This document shows, piece by piece, positions 42,901 to 55,995 of a stretch of DNA of 60,000 nt. The stretch spans positions 12,346,591 to 12,406,590 of the forward strand of contig NC_049980.1 of the NCBI RefSeq assembly GCF_000003815.2, read 5' to 3'. The notes under the pieces were generated by a model. It did not search any database. It saw only the letters and a list, made by a program, of their open reading frames with translations, and had not been told where the DNA came from. This DNA comes from Branchiostoma floridae (lineage: Eukaryota > Chordata > Leptocardii > Amphioxiformes > Branchiostomatidae). Position numbers and translations under genes: made by a program. The stretch's first letter is position 1, and the number at the start of each line of letters is the position of its first letter.

Positions 42901-45900
42901 TTGTGCGGGCGATGTCCCCGGCGTGCGGGCAGGCGTGGAGAGCCGGGCTAACACAACATCACGCACCGGCTAATGGCGGTGTTGATACTGCGATTTATCT
43001 GATGGGAATACATCTATTTCCCCCTGCAAATGGACCCAAAATCGTTCATAGACGGCTACGTGCAAGAATTCATGTCTCGAGGCTTTGTTCTAGCTTTTAA
43101 AGTGGTTGATTTTTGGTTGCTTTTGTCGTGATTAACACTTTAGAGATCTTTGGACTTGATATGATGCAGAAGAGTTACAGAAGAATCGCACAAGAAATAC
43201 CCTGCGAGATGATAAAGACTCTCGTGTATGAGAGAATCTCTATCTAAGATGCTGTAAAAAAGTGAAAAATCCAGCTGAAACAGAGAATCTGTCTACAGAG
43301 TGGAGTCTGACAAAGACGTACGCTGGAAAAAAAACTTGATTTGAAGAGTAGCTGTAACAAACTGACACATTTGAACGTCTAAAAATCAATTGAAAATAGG
43401 TTACAATACCAGTGAGTTCACAACACGACAAGTCTGATAGCAATAGCCAATCCATTGGTGGATTGGGATTATTTTACCGCTTGTATTTGAATAAAATCGA
43501 TAAAAACAGCATTTTGTAGTTGGTATTTTCATATTCCCCATGGGTATTTTGTACGATATACATGTACTCCGATTGACTGACTGGTTGAGTACAGCTGAAG
43601 ACAGGTTAAACTGTGCTGCCATATATTCCAGGCAGTATATAAAGAAGATACAGAAATGTCTGAATTTGCAAGCTGGATTTACCAAAATGGCATCTTAAGT
43701 GCTTTTGCTAAGTAGCCGGAGTTTCAATTTCTCGAGACAGAAAGCTATAGGAGACCTACTATAGCTGTAAGCAAAACATAGATTTACACTTCTGATAAGA
43801 TCACTACAAGCTTCAAGATCTGATCTGACAAGCGTGAAAAAAGGCAAAAAAGAGGCCAGGTTACAAGCCAGTATAGGTGACCATTCTTTGGACTTTTCAG
43901 AAACTAAAACACTGTATTATATATACGCCAAAGAGCAATTACTCAAGCAACTGGGTATGATTTTGGAACTGGTCAGATGTTTCACATAACATCCATTATC
44001 TTTCGTCAGGGACACTGTAGAGATTTTGGGGAGCAGGTTTTACATCCTAACTATGAATTGATATACAAAGGAGATGGTGACAATTCTCAGCAGCCAACGA
44101 AACAAAAATAAGACAAGTTAAGCAGGAGTTGATACAAATGAGCTCCTGTCTGAATTAGGCCACTGTATTGTTGCTAAAGTACTAGTATATAGCTACATGT
44201 ATGAAACTAGGTACACACGACATGTCGTAGTACGGTCGTACCTAACTTGAGCTTTGCTTATTTTGTGAGATGATCTTTCACACGAAGCACAGGATATTTG
44301 TTGTGTTAACCATACTGTCTTCGGTAAAGACATTCAGCAATCTTAACCGTGATGAACATGGACTTGTAAAGTTTTTCTTCCTTTGTGTGGATATCTGCTA
44401 TTACTTTACAAGGTCTGACTCAAGAGCATTTCGTTGGGACATCAGCCAAACCAGTTCCGAGGTATCAAAAGCGTTAAAAGATGGCGCAAAGGCATGTAGA
44501 AAGCTGCTACAGTCGGTAAAATGCCATATGTGTTATTCGTGGATAACTGCGACTTTGAAAATTTATATATTAAAATCCCCTTGCTTGGTGCATATGACTG
44601 TGGCATCTGGAGCCTCTCAATCCTCCTAGTCCGACTCTAAGGGATTCCAGGGCAAAACGAAACATGTGGAGTTTGGCGGACCTTTCCAGTTGGGCTGTCT
44701 CCCAGCGCAGGGTGCACCTAACGTGAGCGGTAAGTATCCCCTCCGGCGGGGCTGTGCGGCATATCTGCTCCGCACACATGACACATATTGGTCGGCCTTA
44801 CCACCAAATCCTTCTTCCTCCCTCACCCCCTGCGTTAATTCACGGCTTGTTGCTGCAGGGAGTTGACTGGAAATGGGTAGAGTGACCTTATGTATTAACC
44901 TTTGTCAGAGTGGGGAGACAGTGTCGTACCCTCATTCAGAAAATGCCCTGAAGACAATGTGTGTGTCATATGCGGATGTCTCGCTGCGATAGCAAATGAG
45001 ACGGCCTGGCACACTGGCTAATATTATGCGATAAAGAGCTTTTCATGCATTACTCACATTTACTGACCATTAAACTTTATGATAACAAGAAGTTGTAGCT
45101 TAAGGTGAGCGTATAGGTCATGAAAGTTACAAAGTTTTAAGATTATATCCGCGAAATTAGAGTCCAAGTATGGTGACACCAACTTCGGATTACCTGCTTA
45201 TGTGTAACAATGCAGATGTATCTTGTGTTATCTAAGATCGCAGCGAATGACTTCGGTATGTCTGACATTGCACGTAGCCTCTGGTGTCTTAGAGGTAGTC
45301 CTTACCAGACTAACTACGCTGGGGTGATTATTTGCCGGGGGGATTTGGCCATCAAAGGGTACCATTTGCCGTGCAGTTCCGAGGAGGAAATTGTACATTC
45401 TCGTGGACTGACTCTTCAGGCCAATGACTCACTCTAGTTTTTTTTCCGAGCTATACTATCCGTAACCTCCAAGGAAGGCCTGGTTCAAGCTATGTTCCAA
45501 GTCAGTACTGGTGACACTCATGTACAATCACAAGATATGTCCCCCATCTTTTCTCACAAAGATGGGAATCAATGACGTTCGAATTGTCACTGCTTCAAGG
45601 TAACTTTGCTCAACGATTGATATTGCCTTCATCTGTGATGAGATCAGTGGTTACATTCAGGTATCGTTGATATTACTTCCATGGTCTTTACGTTACACAT
45701 CGGCAAAGTGTATCGTATCAGGTACTTAACTAACTGTTCGTAATTATCGTTATAACGGATAATGACTTTAACCAATGATAAAGTCACATACATTACAATT
45801 GGACAGTGGAAAACATGGCGGCTTTCTTTCCCTGATGATTTCATACCGATTGTTATCATTTTGTTGCTCCTGAAAAATCTTCGTGAAAACTTGATCGCCA

Positions 45901-48900
45901 CCAATCATGATATTGGAAAGTTATGCTTGTTTCATGTAATCATGCTTAGTTTTTTTGGTGACCAGCGCGTTGACTTTTGTATGCTGTTTTGTTCTGCTGA
46001 AAAAAAATGTTATTTAGATATCACACAGAAACAGTATAACTACATGTGATGTAAAAACATCTTACAATTCAGAAACGTTTCTATTCAGACGGGGTTCTAC
46101 AAAATGATGTCCCAACGGCGCAATACGCTAATCTTGAGTAGAACATACATCGGCATCTACCTGCGTGTCACATCAGCTAACCGTTTCATCATGTTCCTAA
46201 CCATCTTGTTAGCTCCACGCGCGCGCTCCTGACACTGTATCACGCAGGTTCTGTTTGTCAGGATCCTAATCATCATCCATAGGCACTTGCCGGTCTTATT
46301 TCCCCAGCGTTTGATGAAGCATTAACATACAAGAGCTGCAACATATCTCGGTATCTATCTCAATCAGCGGCTTACCGTGGCTCATAAGCGCCGCGAGTTT
46401 CTAATTGAATCAAGCGCCACTTTCATGTAGTTGACACATAGGTTTACAATCCAATCAACGTGTCAACGTTAACAAAACTGTTCTAAATAAGATTGATCGT
46501 CAGATTGGCATTTACGTCCGGAAACTGATAACAACACGTCGTGCGAGGCGATGTATGAAGACAGGGGTGTCATTGTCGGGAATGGTGAGGATGTTGCGAT
46601 CGACGTTGATATGTCGACTCGGTGTCTGACACGTGATGTTTATCCCCAACACGTTTACGTCTGCTGACAAAACGACGGTTTATCCTGATCGCTAAACACT
46701 ACTTTGTCAAGATTGAATTCCTGCTTGCGACAACCCCCTGAAGATAAGACCCGTATAATGAATACTGGATGGTATTTAGTATCGGCATTAGAAGCAGTGT
46801 TAGAAAAGTAAGCTCCTCGTCTGTCAGGCTGACGAGTTTTATAAACCTCCTTATCAGTCTTTATGTAACTTGAGAAGTTTTATTTTTTCGATTACATGAA
46901 AAACTTTTCTTGCACATAAATAAATATGTGAGAGCTGTAAGCAACTTTCTGAAATGCACTTTCTTAAGTGCACTTTTCTTAGGAGATGCCAATTACATAC
47001 CGCCACATAGTTGTATAGTCTCAGATGGGCAAGGTAGCAAATCCACGGATCGCCTCATACAGATGTCCTCTGACTTCACGCATTTTCCAGTCTAAGAGTT
47101 TACCTGTAGATATCCCAGCACTGATAAACCAGGTCTCAGTGCTGAAGTTGATAACAAGGGCACGCGTTTGTATATGTTGTAGGCTAAAACATCCATATGA
47201 TTTAAATACAATGAGTTTAGACAAAAATGGTTTTCCACATACCATCAGTAACCCATACTCTTATTGATGGAGAGTTGTTTACCTACCTTACAGATACTAA
47301 GGAAAGAAGGCTTGAGTTTTACGCAACAGTGACAAGTAGAATGACGTACGTTCGTTCGAATAAAAAATACAAAATGAAAATACAAAATACACTGTTTAGA
47401 AATTTGTATACTAAGAAACAAATACTAGCTTGAGCAGTATATAATATCTATGTTACATTCAATGGAGGCTACTGTTGGGTTTCAGTATCTTCTCTAACAA
47501 CGAAGCAATATTTTACCTATATTTGTATTGTGAGTTGTTACATCTAAAGATGATATAAACTTTGCATATGGCACATTCAATTTCTGCGTGTTGCTCTGCA
47601 CGGTATAGTTCATATAAAGACTTCTCTACGCTATCTACTTTTTTGCGTAATTAGCTTCTTTCAATATCGAGTAAAAGAAGATTGGAAGTGAAACGAAGTT
47701 ATATAGCGTGATACCGCACTTCTCATTCACTCCATTAAGGGTAATTCCGTGCAAAACATCATTCCATATCCAGCCGGGGTGACACCAAGGATCAGTGGTT
47801 TTCTGCTTGGCTTGTTGATAGCTATCTGTGATTATTACACCGCTGCAGGATAATTTCGAGCTGCGTCTGTTCATTGGAGCATCGTTTTCATATCGTGTCT
47901 TGCCTAATTGTTTCATCAGCGCTAGCTTGATTATGTTTCCTAATTAAGATCAGTGGATAGGAAAACAAGCAGGCTTCCTCATCCAGAATGTCACTTCCTT
48001 TTCCCGAGCGCACACGTTCTCTTTATGTTCTGATCGAGTTGAACAAACAATATAAGACGAGGGTTTGAAAGACATATTTATCACCACTAAACACTTACGT
48101 CGGTTTCACAGTTGCTTAGTAATGAAATCCTTTGTCTAAGCAACGTGCTTACGTGCTTCAGTGTGCCACTTAAATTGGTGCGTTTTTAATGAAGATTGTA
48201 TCAACCCAGTTTGTTGGGAAGTTTGCGAGAGAAGTTCGTGTTTCTTGTGCGTCGAGACGTTGAAGCGTTGAGACGTTGAAGCGTTGTCATTGACATGGTA
48301 AGATAGGCACAAGTGTGAACAGAGCTACAGTTGCAAATACAACCATTAGAAAGGTTATGTATTTTTTTTCGCATAAACGGTAGCCCGGTAACCTGCCTTA
48401 GGTTTTGTACAGTAAGTACAAGCTGCGTAAGGCCTGCGGTGCATTTTGATCCACTTACACCGAGGTGGATTTCTACTCTTTTCAATTAGTGTAGTGAGTT
48501 CTTTAACTTGCTCGAGGTGTGGTCATCCTCAAACACGTTCCATCCGCTCCTAACCAAAGCTCATTTTCACCTGAGTGGAGCATACAGTCTGATTCTGTGC
48601 CTTTTCTTCTTGCTTCCACACTCTTTGCCCTTTTTTACTTATCGATGCGTGTCTCAGCCAACTGTTTCTCACATAACTTGTGCAGGAGCTCAATCCAACC
48701 GTGTGATCACCAGACCCAAATAGCGTTAAATCATCGGATAACATCCGTGCATTCAGGATACCTTTTCTCTTTCTCCAATTACCCAACAGATGAGAATATA
48801 ACTCACCCCGCAACATTGGATGTCTAGAAAAGACGAACACAATTCTATTACAATTACGCGGGGTTAGAGAATGAAAGAGGCATCCCTTTACAGTAATGCT

Positions 48901-49348
48901 ATTATCATCAATGCCGGGGTACATAACATGATAGCGCTATGAATTTCTGTCTAGACAAGAGTGCCTGGATGGGATACTGACTCATATTTTGTTAGTAAAA
49001 GCTCTTATGGATAGGTTAACTATTTTGACCTAACATATTTCACATGCAGGGAATAAGAGAAACGATGTCAGTTGATATCATAGAAGAGCTGTATCTTTCG
49101 AACGGAAATTAACGGTGGATGAATATAGACGAATTTTCGCGGATCCCTTTGTGCATTAGCTCCAGAAAGGCAAATCAAAATTGAGTAAAAGATGTCACTC
49201 TCTGTTTAGACACTCTCATTCTACATTGAAATAGAGTAGCGTCCCAGTCACCGATGACTACCCTTCCCCATCATTACAAAGCGCTCATTAACAATATGAT
49301 CCATGAGAAGAACAATGGCAGCAAATGTTCAGCGAGACCATTTCATTT
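39913..49348. other. Long intergenic region without recognised genes
   Basis: Scattered short ORFs only. There are partial words of the GTACGA MITE family near 40030 (GACGAATGTAACGGCCGC) and 44215-44255 (CGACATGTCGTAGTACGGTCGTAC). A GC-richer island lies at about 42640-42990. A 16-bp tandem duplication (GAGACGTTGAAGCGTT twice) is at about 48254-48286. Confidence 0.45.
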
Positions 49349-49554
49349 AGGGTCCGATCACGTTTGTCGCGTCATAGTCGCAGACAGAGGGCATTCCTGG
49401 CCGGGGTTGGTTGTGTGTATGTTGTTCAAAATTCATTTGCCTTGTGTCCGAAAGTGTGTCTTGTATTCTTGTCGTAAGGTGGTTCTCTCACAGTCACAGT
49501 TGAAAATTCTACATCAAAATCGCACGACGACATGCGACAAATGCGATCTCGCCG
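49349..49554. mobile_element. MITE, GTCACATTCGTCG family (copy G)
   Basis: AGGGTCCGATCACGTTTGTCG at the left and CGACAAATGCGATCTCGCC at the right are imperfect inverted ends. The interior GTTGAAAATTCTACATCAAA and ATCGCACGACGACATGCG aligns with copy D. Confidence 0.55.
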
Positions 49555-51796
49555 TGACTCACTGCCACCATTGACACTCATCCGTACATCTCATACGTAC
49601 TGATTACATGACAGGCATAAACAATGAGCTACGGACAATCTGCAGAATGATAATAATCTTCTCATTTTAGCATCAAATAATTGCCACGGACCGTTTTCTG
49701 TGACGCCATTTATCAGTCTTTTATGCAACTGATCCAAATCATCAACAAGGTAAAATCTACATCGCAAAAATTCTCAAATCGTTTAGCGGTGTATCAATAA
49801 TTTGTATAATAACATGTCATTCGTTGTTTTATTTATATCAGCCTGAATCAAACTGGCCACGACAAGACGTATAACCACAGCCTGGTTGTGTAGTTGTGGT
49901 GTTACAACTAGTATTAAAGCCATAACGTTTCATGAGGTCCATTGTTTTATCCCCAAAGCGGCGGAACTTTAAGAGTTTACTGTGAACCTTATTAGGCTAA
50001 TAGACGAACGATACAAATATATAACCAGCATGACAAACTGTACAATACCGCATCATAGCGCATGTAGATATGGTTACATAGACTGTAGAGTCACTTATGA
50101 TTCCTGTTCATATTTCGTCTCTAAGTTCCTCACATTTGCACTCCAACCAATTTGTAAACTCATTGTCCTATAGTGGCTCGTTTAATATTTGGCCAATGTG
50201 TTTGCAGGTTTGACTTTGAATGTTGCACTATTCGTGTCGGAAGTTTTCCATTGAAACGTGCACATTAGCGGTAAGTGTATTCATCTCCCATTGTTAAGGA
50301 TGACTGATGATGGCAGCACGCATCTGAGGGCGCGCGAAAGATAGCAGCACACCAATAAATGTGCAAATACATCAATCCCAGAACAGAGGCTAATTATTTG
50401 GCTGACAGGAGACAGAGAGAGCCACAAATAGAAGGTTCCGCACACTCCGGTCGTTATATGAGCGGACCACAGTGGGGAAACGATGGGATAATGAGTAAGT
50501 ACAGCTAGAGCCGTCGGTGGGGATTTGTTGACACTGGCGAGTCTAAACGAGCACTGACAAAAAGTGTCATGGCAGGATCTACCCTCAGAAGCAAAATATC
50601 CACCTCTTCCATATGTTATTTCCTTCCGTCTTCTTTCTCTGTTACCGTGTGTAGCATCACTAGTTTCTTACACAAGCTGTAGGGTTTCTTTTGAGAAGCA
50701 GATATATCACAAAATTCAACTAAACCTACCGGCTTCTCACGGAAAGTGTTGGGATAAGTAAGGTGTGAGAAATGATTCGTAAATTTCGTCTACCACTTAC
50801 AATTTGTCACTCAGAGGATGCTTAGTAAGCCTAGTGCTTCGTTTGGTGTCTTTCTTCCCCACTGTTATAGTGTTAAAGTTATACAACAAGCTAGGTGTGC
50901 TCCGTAAGTGCTAATGCTCATTTACAGCTTTTACACACAGTGGTGGCTTTCTATGGTCGCAATTCTTTTGTCTCTTATTAGCACAAAATATGTTAAAAAC
51001 ATGATTATTAAGATTACCAACCATACTCTCTAACCTGGGGTAAAACCATTGCTGTAGCATTGATAAACTGCAGGGTACCGATATGCATCGCTAGCTGTAC
51101 ACGCCTAGAAGAAAACGATATTACCGCCCGTCTATCTGTGTATCATTATTCATGGGACAAAAAGCGTGTGACAGTCGATATTGTAGTTTTATGACGAGAG
51201 GCAATTTATTGCTTGTTTGTCACAGTCACCGTCACATAGCGTAATTACTACCGGGAATTGGCGAGAAAATTATAATTTCATAAGTACCTCTAAATCTTGT
51301 GCGTGTGTCTTAACTCTGACACAGACTGGTTGTAGATATTATTACCGTTTTTTGACGCCTGGTATATTGTTATTACACGTTATGTAATGTACAATGCGGC
51401 AAGTTGATAAAGTGTACAGTTCATTTAATTAAGTATTTTTTTTATCACGGAATATAGCTGTGGTGTAGAAAAGATGATCATTGATGGTTCCATCAGCGCT
51501 GTGTGGAAGATTGCGGTATAAGCGTGACTGATGAGAACCGTGGAACTCGCTCCTACCGCCGCACCGCCACTAATTCCGACGACAAATTATTCCCAGCGTT
51601 GAGCTTAGGAGCGGTTAGCGGCCGCTTAAACGTCTGCTGACGCAGCAAGTTCCGTAAGTAAGGACGGGATAATGGGTGATCTTATCCACCACACTTGTTA
51701 GAACAAGGGGCCGCACTTTCCAGAGCGTGTGGAGGTTCGCCCCTGGCTAATGTGAATGCACTTAACTTCCTTCTCTGGATATGAAGACACGCATTA
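49555..51796. other. Intergenic, possible regulatory islands
   Basis: No coding exon. Two stretches (about 50270-50560 and 51500-51770) are GC-richer and motif-dense compared with their flanks. The second holds GCGGTTAGCGGCCGCTTAAAC and a Maf-like palindrome at 51635-51647. Confidence 0.35.
51635..51647. promoter_or_regulatory. MARE-like palindrome TGCTGACGCAGCA
   Basis: TGCTGACGCAGCA closely resembles the 13-14 bp Maf recognition elements (TGCTGA...TCAGCA). It sits in a GC-richer island. Its role is unproved. Confidence 0.3.
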
Positions 51797-51969
51797 CGGT
51801 GCGGTCACACTTGTCATAGGGCGTCGTACGATTTTCGAAGCAGGCTGTGACAGAACCAACTGCAAGGATTCAACACAGCCTTTCCCATAACAAGACAGCT
51901 GAATTCTAATTGCACCTCATTAATGATTTGATAGTTTGCGATGATCGGGCGACGAATGTGACCTGGCCC
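51797..51969. mobile_element. MITE, GTCACATTCGTCG family (copy F)
   Basis: GGTGCGGTCACACTTGTCA and GACGAATGTGACCTGGCCC form inverted ends. Between them are GTCGTACGATTTTCGAAGC, GGCTGTGACAGAACCAACTG and AGACAGCTGAATTCTAATTGCAC, aligning with copy C but shorter. Confidence 0.6.
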
Positions 51970-53580
51970 ATAGAAATAAGGGACATACGGAAGAAGCGAT
52001 AGTTAAGTAGAGCATGAATGAACATGATGAGTTTATTGTATCTATTGGCATCATTTTGAAATCTGGTTTAAGTGTAATGTGTGTAGTTGTTGGATGTTAA
52101 CTCGTCCAGGTTTGGCTATTAGACAGATTGGTACGTTGAGCCAATAAGCAAGCTTAGAAAGACTTTACATCCAGCAGTATGTATGCCCAATATTTAACAC
52201 AAAGTCAAAATTGAATGGCCAATTCTATGGGAGATCTATCAGCAGGAAACCGATCATTCCCGAGTCAGGACATTCAAATACGGTATATTTTCATGTTTTA
52301 TGGTCTCTATATGGTCTCAATATGAAAAGCATTTTTCAAACAGTTTCCACATACTCGTAGTTCTCTATAGACTGCAGGTAAACAATTCCACCTCATGTTC
52401 ATATTTAACGGGGGGAAAAGGCTGGAAACAAGAAAAATATCGCAATTTCTCAATGCAATGTTTCTTCTCTAAGTTGAAATATCTGCATTGTTGCAGTTCT
52501 TGGCTCATGGTACGAGTTGCCAGTGAAACACCGTCACGTTAAAGTTGCTCACATCCTTGATACATCGTTTATTCTATAACACAAGAGCTCAATAATATTC
52601 CATTAGTTGCATACCAGCTAGTTAATTGGGATATTGAAATCAGTTTGCCAGAAACAGTGCGTACCAGCCCCCCAAGGTTCCTCGCCAGCTCGGGAAGCCT
52701 GGGGGAGGTGTTCGCTGCCAACAAATGAAGTCGCGATTCAAAAGCGGATCCTTGGCTCGTACACGGCCCCCGCCCCACCATATGGTAACCTCATTGTAAC
52801 AGTTGTTGTGCCGCTCTGATTTCTTCTGGGATTGCTCTCTACGTGTTTGTGATTATCGATCAAGAATATGCCATATTAACAACAATCTTTTAGTAGGGAT
52901 TCCATCGAGAAAAGTAGCATTTCTTTCCGCGTCATTATGACGTTGCTATTAACAGAATATTTGAAACCATGCCGTATTTGCAAAACTTCAGACTTTAATC
53001 TAAATTGAGTGGGAATAGATAAACTCTGTACGTCAAGGTCTATTGAATGATTTTTGCAAAAAACGCCGAACCAAAGTTTTAATAAAGTACGCACACACGT
53101 GAGAATGATTCACGACATGTTGGTTCGTTAGTCAGACTGATGTTTGTCGACTCGGAGCATATGAGCACCATTATTGCTGAAAAAAAGAAAACTTAAATGT
53201 TCTCTGGCTTAAGTTTATTTTTGTACAGTATTTTGATACTACAGTTTAAACTATACTTTTGTATCTTTTCACAATTCTTCATTCTATTTCTTATTTTATT
53301 ACACCTATTCTATTCTATTTTGTTTATCTATTCTTTAGTCCCAAGGTCCATATATACAAATACATAAATGTCCATAACGATATTAACAACATACCACTTT
53401 ATCTTGCACGTTGGAATTCAAAATTCGTAAACCTTTCTGATTTCTGTGAAGAATATACCATTGCATGCACGAAACGTTTTGCTGTTATCACTGTGTACAT
53501 CTGAAATGATGAAAGGACGTTTCTTTGCTGATGTTTTCCTTGTGATACGCAGAGATAAACTCAATTAAAATGTTCACCAG
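51970..53580. other. Non-coding stretch
   Basis: No supported gene. On the minus strand near 52640-52800 the sequence vaguely recalls a tRNA-derived SINE head but the B box is poor. Confidence 0.4.
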
Positions 53581-53584
53581 GTGC

Positions 53585-54170
53585 CGCAAAAATCGCTCTG
53601 CGGGAAAGACAAACACGATATTAATAGCCGAGGCACAAATTAACGCTTCATAACGACATATCCTCGCCGCTATATCAGGGAGAAAATGACGGCTACCATC
53701 CCCCCTCGGGGTAGGACGTCCCGGTTAGGATTAGAGAAGAAAGTGACAAATTTGTGAACGGAAATCCTCCCATAATCAGGCCCGTTTGGCGCCTCATATG
53801 TGGTCCTACTTACATCAGCGACGGGCACAGATGCTAGAATTTATAGCGCAGAGGACACAAGGTCCCCCCGCTATCACTTTCAATTTAAATTAAACGTCGT
53901 CTACTGCCGCGACCAGATGGTATTGAACATGCCATATCAAAAATGAAAGTTGCTGGAATAGAATAATCACTTTAATTTGCCCGGGCCTCAGTCGGGTATG
54001 CCATGAAAAAGTCTGCGAGAAGTAAAACTTTCCCCGTGAACTTGTATGTCATGCTGTACCATGGGATCAGCGGAAATGAAGATTAAACGCCAACTGCTGC
54101 TAGACCAGATGGCATTTAATATGCTGCATGAAAATGAAATTTCTCACCGGAATGAAATTGTTCTTGCATT
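53585..54170. promoter_or_regulatory. Candidate cis-regulatory island with duplicated E-box module
   Basis: Within otherwise AT-rich DNA, this block carries a module repeated 193 bp apart: TTAAACG (53890, 54083), then about 16-17 bp, then GACCAGATGGNATTNAANATGC. Each copy has a CAGATGG E-box (53914-53920; 54106-54112), the type bound by Atonal/Neurogenin bHLH proteins. TTTAAATTAAA and CTTTAATTTG homeodomain-like words adjoin. No ORF explains it. Enhancer function is inference. Confidence 0.3.
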
Positions 54171-55690
54171 AATTGACTAAAGGAGACTATATAGAGCGCA
54201 CGGGTATGTATTTTCCCTGACAATTTGTGATCGGTCTTTATTTTCATCAAATGCTAAACGATTTTAGGAAGACACACGACTGCATTCAATTTAGAGTCTT
54301 CGTATAAGTGCAATGTACATTTTTCACGATGAAGTATACATTATGATATCCAAAAGGGGATGTAGCAAATTTTTGGCTACTTTGCTTATATTTGCACCTC
54401 TTTCCCGTACAGTAAAAAAGATATCTTTAAAACATTCAACTTTAAGTGCAGTTACGATTATGAGGAAATGGAAAAAAATCACCAGCCAAAATGAAGATTA
54501 AGAATATTTGGGTAGTTCATTTCATATATAACCTATTTTCTTTGATTTGTATCCATCTGTAGAACGTAACAACAAAGGAAGCATTTAAATAAACAGTACG
54601 GATTTGTCTTGTTATGTATTTATTCTATGACATTTTACATAGTTGTAATATTAGTGTGATATTTCGCATTTCTCAGTTACTAAAAATACCACGGTGACAA
54701 CATGTAGAAAAATTAATGAGATAATATATGTTAAAACCAAAAGTGGTAGTGATGGTACAAATTAATTATCAGTTGTATCTTCTATGTTTATCATTGCTTT
54801 TATTGTGACTGCTACATTTGCATATGTAGACATGTTATTTCGTAATTATCATTATATAGTATCATAGTTATTACTGCCATATTCACTGTATACACAAAAC
54901 AAAGAATATTGAAATACTGTCAAATTCGTTGAAACATTTTATTGTGCAATGTAAGACCTAATCAATTCTTGTAATCATTCTCGTAAAGATAAAAGTCCAA
55001 CCGGAGACCGTTTCCATAATTACAATACTTCCGTTTTAGTATAACAGGGCGGCAGAGGCTATTGACAGGATGTTCCTCTACAACCTGAGCCATTGTACTG
55101 TATCCTTGACTGGATGTTGACTGATTCAAATATTCCTGTGCTTCCTGTCAATAAGTCATTTTTGCACTATAGTCACGTTGTGCAATTGTATATATAGCCA
55201 TGCCAAAAAGGGCCATTTCCATCTCCACTACCTCCCGTTCTCATCAGTATCATTCCTCCGCCATCTATCGCGCACGGCCGGGAGCACAGAAGCGGCTTTG
55301 ATGGTTTTATCACCTCATCTGTTGGACAGCTAATGAGCAACATGCGGTCCCGCAATCAGCATCAATCTTGGCTTAGAAGCACGTACTTGTCGTTTATTGT
55401 TGTTACGAGAAAACGTTTGTAAGCACGGGCGATCAACTTTAAGTAATCTGCGAGGTAATCAGCGGCAAAGGTACTTGGTGCTGTGTCTTTAGTAGAGCAT
55501 GCATTATCTTTCATCATGAGCTAGAAGAAGCGACAAAGTCTGTGAACTCGGCTGTACCGAAACCGTTAGTAATGTTCGTAACATTAACAACAGTTGGAGG
55601 TCGTCAGTGGCGATTTTGAGCACACACAGTGTTCTTTGAATAACAGGCGTCACTCTTTGTACCTCATATTGAAATTAAACGCAAGTTAAC
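54171..55690. other. Non-coding stretch
   Basis: AT-rich. A GC-richer patch at about 55190-55360 contains GCTTTGATGGTTTTATCACC and CAGCTAATGAGCAA, which could be regulatory. Nothing coding. Confidence 0.35.
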
Positions 55691-55692
55691 GT

Positions 55693-55995
55693 GGGATTTC
55701 CCTGTAGGTCAACTGGTAGCAGCCTCACAATTGAGCTCCTGATTCTAATTAGTTGATAACGGAGAGACCCCGATTCAGTCCAGGGTAGGGCATCTCGGTT
55801 GGGGCTGCGTCCGTCTTTGAAAAGGGGTGTAAAATGGGGGTCAAGTGTTAGAAGAGGTGCCTCGAAAACGTTAAAGTGTGAAGGGCTAGTAACCCATCAG
55901 TGTAAAAACATACCCTGCTACGAAAACAGCAAAGAAACGTGCTGCTCCATGCGGCCACTAAAAATAAGCACTGCAAGGGTCTCAACGAGCTAATT
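55693..55995 (+). mobile_element. tRNA-derived SINE
   Basis: GTAGGTCAACTGGTAGCAGCC (55704-55724) resembles a tRNA A box and CCCCGATTCAGTCCAGGG (around 55771) a B box, about 55 bp apart as in pol III promoters. They are followed by a tRNA-unrelated body (GCATCTCGGTTGGGGCTGCG, then AAAATGGGGGTCAAGTG). The ORF 55799-55993 falls inside the body and is not a gene. The 3' tail is not well defined. Confidence 0.6.

Noticed and set aside
52569-52781. Second tRNA-derived SINE on the minus strand
   Set aside because: The B-box candidate (TTTTGAATCG) matches the consensus poorly and no A box is convincing.
55799-55993. 64-aa basic protein
   Set aside because: Lies wholly inside the body of the tRNA-derived SINE.
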